Positions 33,513-35,062 of a DNA stretch of 35,062 bases are shown in pieces. Position 1 is the stretch's first letter. Each line of letters starts with the position of its first letter. Made by a program: the position numbers and the translations under genes. This DNA comes from Bacteroidota bacterium (GTDB lineage: Bacteria; Bacteroidota; Bacteroidia; Bacteroidales; CAIXZF01). The notes beneath the pieces are model-generated. The model was not told where the DNA came from and did not search any database. It saw only the letters and a list, made by a program, of their open reading frames with translations. The stretch is taken from positions 1 through 35,062 of the forward strand of contig JAPLDE010000086.1 in NCBI GenBank assembly GCA_026391855.1, given 5' to 3'.

Positions 33513-35062
33513 AGTAAGCCCTCTCTGACCGGCCTTCAATATAGTTGATGAAGGACCGGTTTACCACCATGTTACCGCCGGGAGTCGGGTAATCACCGGT
33601 GAAGTACCAGTCGCCCAGGTGATTGGGACAGGCGGCATGCAAGTCTTCGATTTTCTGAAAGACAATAAATACTTCAGAGTTTAAACCCCTGGGTGTCAAC
33701 AATTCGGTGATCTTTTCCGAGATCTGTTCCGCCCGGAAAGGCTTGTAGATCGCTTTCACATGATTGACGGCTTCTTCTTTGGGTCGTTTTTCCTGTTCCT
33801 TACACTTCTTAAACACCTCATTGATAATATTTGTCTGGTTGGTTTGTTTCAGCAAGGCGATGGCCGCCTGGAAGGCAACAAAATCGCTGAGTTTTGCCAT
33901 ATCAATCCCATAACAGTCGGGGTATCTTATCTGAGGAGCTGAAGAAGCGACCACTATTTTCCTTGGTTCCAGCCGGCCCAGTATCCTGAGGATGCTTTGC
34001 TTCAGGGTGGTCCCTCTGACGATAGAGTCATCGAGCACTACCAGGTTATCGATTCCTTTCCTTATAGTTCCATAGGTAATATCATACACATGGGCAACCA
34101 GATCATCGCGCTGGAGGTCGGCGGTAATAAAGGTTCTCAGTGCATTGTCCTTAACAGCAACCTTTTCAAGGCGGGGTCTCAGCGACAGTATTTTATCCAG
34201 CTCCTCAGCTGTAGGTATATGGCCCAGGTTCATGATCTTTTCCCTTGCCATCTGGTTGCATAATACATCCAATTCTTCCGTCATCCCATAATAAGCCACT
34301 GATGCTGTATTGGGAATGTATGAGAACACCGTATTTTCCAGATCGTAATTCACCGTTTCGAGTATGGCCGGACAAAGAAAACGGCCCAGGTTCTTTCTTT
34401 CCTTATATACATCCTGGTCGGAACCCCTTGAAAAATATATCCTTTCAAAGGAACAGGACTTTTTTGTTCCGGGCTGGCTGATCTGATGTTCATCCATTGT
34501 ACCTTCTCTTTTGATGATCAGGGCATGGCCGGGTTTAAGCTCGTGAATTGCATCCACAGGAACATTAAAAGTAGTCTGTATAGCCGGTCTTTCCGATGCC
34601 GCTACCACAATCTCATCATCCTGGTAATAAAAGGCAGGCCGGATCCCTGAAGGATCCCTGAAAATAAACGCATCCCCATGTCCCAGCATACCTGCAATGG
34701 CATATCCGCCATCCCATTGCCTGCTGGCATTAACCAGTATTTTCTTAACATCCAGATGTTTAGCAATAAGTTTAGAGATGTCCTTCTTTAGAAGTCCTTC
34801 CTTTTTAAACTCCTGGTAAAGGGTTTCGTTCTCTTCATCCAGTGAATGGCCTATCTTTTCAAGTATGGTTACCGTATCGGATGTTTCAACCGGGTATTGT
34901 CCCAGTTCGATAAGCCTCTCGAACAACTCATTCACGTTGGTCAGGTTAAAATTGCCTGCCAGTACCAGGTTACGGGTGATCCAGTTGTTTTCCCGCATCA
35001 CCGGGTGAATATATTCGATGTTATACCGTCCGAAGGTGCCATATCTCAGGTGCCCCAGGTAG
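33511..35062 (-). CDS. purF: Amidophosphoribosyltransferase (PurF family), N-terminus off the window
   Basis: First step of purine synthesis: makes phosphoribosylamine from PRPP and glutamine. The frame is open to the right edge, reading YLGHLRYGTFGRYNIEYIHP before MRENNWITRNLVLAGNFNLTN, so the catalytic N-terminal Cys lies outside. Visible are the class II glutaminase core (NASRQWDGGYAIAGMLG, FRDPSGIRPAFYY), and the PRPP-binding motif VVLDDSIVRGTTLKQSI with SSAPQIRYPDCYGIDM. The linker contains SFERIYFSRGSDQDVY. A C-terminal extension (about 100 residues after KEQEKRPKEE) exceeds the E. coli enzyme and is seen in larger Bacteroidetes homologs. An internal GTG at 34999-35001 is not the start. 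Confidence 0.92.
   Translation of the reverse strand, partial: YLGHLRYGTFGRYNIEYIHPVMRENNWITRNLVLAGNFNLTNVNELFERLIELGQYPVETSDTVTILEKIGHSLDEENETLYQEFKKEGLLKKDISKLIAKHLDVKKILVNASRQWDGGYAIAGMLGHGDAFIFRDPSGIRPAFYYQDDEIVVAASERPAIQTTFNVPVDAIHELKPGHALIIKREGTMDEHQISQPGTKKSCSFERIYFSRGSDQDVYKERKNLGRFLCPAILETVNYDLENTVFSYIPNTASVAYYGMTEELDVLCNQMAREKIMNLGHIPTAEELDKILSLRPRLEKVAVKDNALRTFITADLQRDDLVAHVYDITYGTIRKGIDNLVVLDDSIVRGTTLKQSILRILGRLEPRKIVVASSAPQIRYPDCYGIDMAKLSDFVAFQAAIALLKQTNQTNIINEVFKKCKEQEKRPKEEAVNHVKAIYKPFRAEQISEKITELLTPRGLNSEVFIVFQKIEDLHAACPNHLGDWYFTGDYPTPGGNMVVNRSFINYIEGRSERAY

Overview
This window looks like a chromosomal segment of a Bacteroidota (Bacteroidetes) bacterium. The sequence gives four reasons. 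There is a type IX secretion system (T9SS) gene cluster (porP, gldJ, porU, porV). There are very large secreted proteins with a T9SS type A C-terminal sorting domain. The 5' ends of genes repeatedly carry the Bacteroidetes -7 promoter element TAnnTTTG, and Shine-Dalgarno sequences are largely absent. A stand-alone acylating aldehyde dehydrogenase hints at an anaerobic or fermentative lifestyle, but that is inference. No tRNA, rRNA, CRISPR array, insertion sequence or prophage was seen.

Layout. 1-1250: the 5' part of holB (minus) diverges from a two-gene thiF-thiS module (plus). 1264-12354 (minus): two tandem giant paralogous T9SS cargo genes. The upstream copy (6787-12354, 1855 aa) is intact. 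The downstream copy (1264-6744) is broken by an in-frame TGA and two out-of-frame deletions of about 23 and 70 nt; these deletions account for nearly all of the 87-nt length difference between the copies. 12534-15803 (minus): a tight exbB-exbD-tonB-folC operon. 15966-18323 (minus): anmK and murF, preceded by a strong terminator hairpin that nearly abuts the murF start. 18384-20897 (minus): gldJ and porP. 21233-26835 (plus): porU (split by a frameshift), porV and ispF. 26823-27344 (minus): a small membrane-anchored protein of unknown function overlapping the end of ispF. 27462-28652 (plus): an aspartate-type aminotransferase. 28695-30446 (minus): aspS. 30590-31840 (minus): a cytochrome b561-like membrane protein with a YceI-family protein. 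32052-33479 (plus): acylating aldehyde dehydrogenase. 33511-35062 (minus): a purF-like amidophosphoribosyltransferase running off the window.

How the genes fit together. PorU (sortase) and PorV (shuttle/outer-membrane partner) process proteins carrying a T9SS C-terminal domain, PorP/SprF is a T9SS-linked outer-membrane protein, and GldJ is a T9SS/gliding lipoprotein. The giant tandem proteins are the obvious cargo. ExbB-ExbD-TonB energise outer-membrane transport. MurF and AnmK belong to peptidoglycan synthesis and recycling.

The most notable signals are: (1) the intact/decayed tandem pair of giant surface proteins; (2) an independent small out-of-frame deletion in porU, so that all gene-breaking lesions in the window hit T9SS machinery or cargo; (3) a terminator whose stem contains the apparent murF start codon; (4) short-period tandem repeats (7, 8 and 9 bp) filling three intergenic gaps; (5) two perfect -7 elements back to back between the b561-yceI pair and the aldehyde dehydrogenase gene. 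I did not find a clearly new defence or mobile system.
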